DNA of 55,126 nucleotides from an uncultured Bacteroides sp. Lineage in GTDB: Bacteria > Bacteroidota > Bacteroidia > Bacteroidales > Bacteroidaceae. The notes below the pieces were generated by a model. It saw only the letters and a list, made by a program, of their open reading frames with translations. It made no database searches and was not told where the DNA came from. The position numbers were made by a program, and so were the translations under genes. Shown piece by piece: positions 54,320 through 55,126 of this stretch; position 1 is the first letter of the stretch, and every line of letters begins with the position of its first letter. The stretch is from positions 1-55,126 of the forward strand of contig CASDXG010000061.1 of NCBI GenBank assembly GCA_949285025.1, written 5' to 3'.

Positions 54320-55126
54320 TCAGAATTGCAAACGGATGTCTATTCCGGCCTGTACGGGACGGCCTTCTTGTGCAAAACCGCGCTGCATGGTCTCAAAATA
54401 GAATGCCTTATAATGCGTGTTGAGTATGTTGTTTACCCAAAGGGCAATCTGTCTTTTTCCTTTATTTATCTCGATTCGTCCGTTCAGCGTTTCATATAAT
54501 CGCTGGCTGACATCGTTGCGCTCTGTCCAATATATACGTCCGGCTCCCTTGACATTTGCCTGAAATGCAATATTGTCGGCGAGGCGATTCTGCTTGAGCC
54601 TGAGTACGTATTGGGCGGCGAGTTGAAACGTATGTTTGGGAACGAAGGGTACGTAGTTTCCGTTGTAGCTGATGAATGTATTTTTCTCTTCCTCCATTAC
54701 GTAATCGGTAAACGTTGCGTAGGTATATCCGTAGTTTCCGTTCAGCCGGAATGCTTCGGTGAGTTGGACAGACACGTTGGCTTCGCCTCCCATACTCCGG
54801 CTTTTCCCGGCATTTACGGTGATGCGACCCAATCCGTTTTCCGAGAAACGCGAAAGTTGTTGGTTGCGTATATCCATATAGAAAAGAGCCAGATCGACGG
54901 CTAATTTCCCGTTGAAGGAGGTAAGGTGCGAGCCTATTTCATAGTTCCATGCGTATTCAGGTTCATAGAGGGTGGCGTCCGTTACGCTGCCTGATGGAGC
55001 GGTTTCGGGAAATATCCCCGAGAAGTTTCCGAACAGCTCATCGTTTTTCAATGCGTTCAGGGTGGCATTTTTTAAATCCCCTTGTACCAGTTCCGAGAAC
55101 ATCTGTATATTGTATCCTCCTGAGCG
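54320..55126 (-). CDS. TonB-dependent receptor, C-terminal part, runs off the window
   Basis: The minus frame is open through the right edge; about 268 codons visible. Beta-strand rich; LYEPEYAWNYEIGSHLTSFN is the conserved receptor segment, followed by LFYMDIRNQQLSRF, GGEANVSVQLTEAFRLNGNYGYTYATF, PKHTFQLAAQYVL, and the closing WVNNILNTHYKAFYFETMQ and IRLQF with C-terminal Phe. Plug domain and TonB box lie outside the window. Ligand unknown (siderophore, cobalamin or other). Convergent with meaB, a B12-linked gene, but this is weak evidence for B12 transport. Confidence 0.9.
   Translation of the reverse strand, partial: RSGGYNIQMFSELVQGDLKNATLNALKNDELFGNFSGIFPETAPSGSVTDATLYEPEYAWNYEIGSHLTSFNGKLAVDLALFYMDIRNQQLSRFSENGLGRITVNAGKSRSMGGEANVSVQLTEAFRLNGNYGYTYATFTDYVMEEEKNTFISYNGNYVPFVPKHTFQLAAQYVLRLKQNRLADNIAFQANVKGAGRIYWTERNDVSQRLYETLNGRIEINKGKRQIALWVNNILNTHYKAFYFETMQRGFAQEGRPVQAGIDIRLQF

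Noticed and set aside
1-55126. CRISPR arrays, tRNA or rRNA genes, intact insertion sequences
   Set aside because: No repeat-spacer series, clover-leaf sequence other than tmRNA, transposase motif or paired terminal repeats was found on reading.

Overview
The window reads as Bacteroidota, order Bacteroidales; the genus is not resolved. Support for this: TAnnTTTG -7 promoter elements (several with an upstream TTTG at 20-21 bases) before many genes; a Nuo complex lacking NuoE/F/G with NuoC and NuoD fused; TonB-dependent receptors and outer-membrane barrels ending in aromatic residues; a GH92 mannosidase lipoprotein; a large bacterial alpha-2-macroglobulin; and a tmRNA whose tag reads GNENYALAA.

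Region 1 (1-11.1 kb) looks accessory. The left edge is a chimeric junction: a fragment of a KAP-type P-loop NTPase gene runs tail-to-tail into a truncated response regulator. Then come a small EamA transporter, a short unknown gene plus an ABM monooxygenase-like secreted protein, and an AraC regulator. A three-gene RND efflux operon (TolC-like, adaptor, permease) follows; its permease carries a one-base frameshift. This block is visibly G+C richer than what follows. A strikingly A+T-rich segment comes next, with about 650 bases of no recognisable gene and then a type II restriction-modification pair (HEAT-repeat methyltransferase, PD-ExK endonuclease).

Region 2 (11.1-31.4 kb) looks like chromosomal housekeeping: SGNH hydrolase, THUMP-like methyltransferase, SufE, a glutaminyl-cyclase-type M28 lipoprotein, a C26 gamma-glutamyl hydrolase/M19 dipeptidase fusion, a phosphotransbutyrylase-butyrate kinase pair, Lrp regulator, DUF4491 membrane protein, zinc-ribbon NUDIX hydrolase, a giant TPR protein coupled to an outer-membrane barrel, then topA-aroK-speA-argB-ygjP-like.

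Region 3 (31.5-55.1 kb) has the tmRNA gene (minus strand), a mannose pair (GH92 mannosidase and ManA), a small exported unknown in front of the nuoA-B-CD-H-I-J-K-L-M-N operon, a thioester-less alpha-2-macroglobulin, DUF1573 protein, MeaB, and the 3' part of a TonB-dependent receptor that runs off the right edge.

The most noteworthy points are the gene-gene scar at the left edge, the HEAT-MTase/PD-ExK restriction system on an A+T-rich island, the frameshifted RND pump, the C26-M19 fusion next to a glutaminyl cyclase (possible gamma-glutamyl peptide recycling), and two back-to-back promoters that should exclude each other between that fusion and the butyrate genes. I saw no CRISPR array, tRNA, rRNA or intact insertion sequence.
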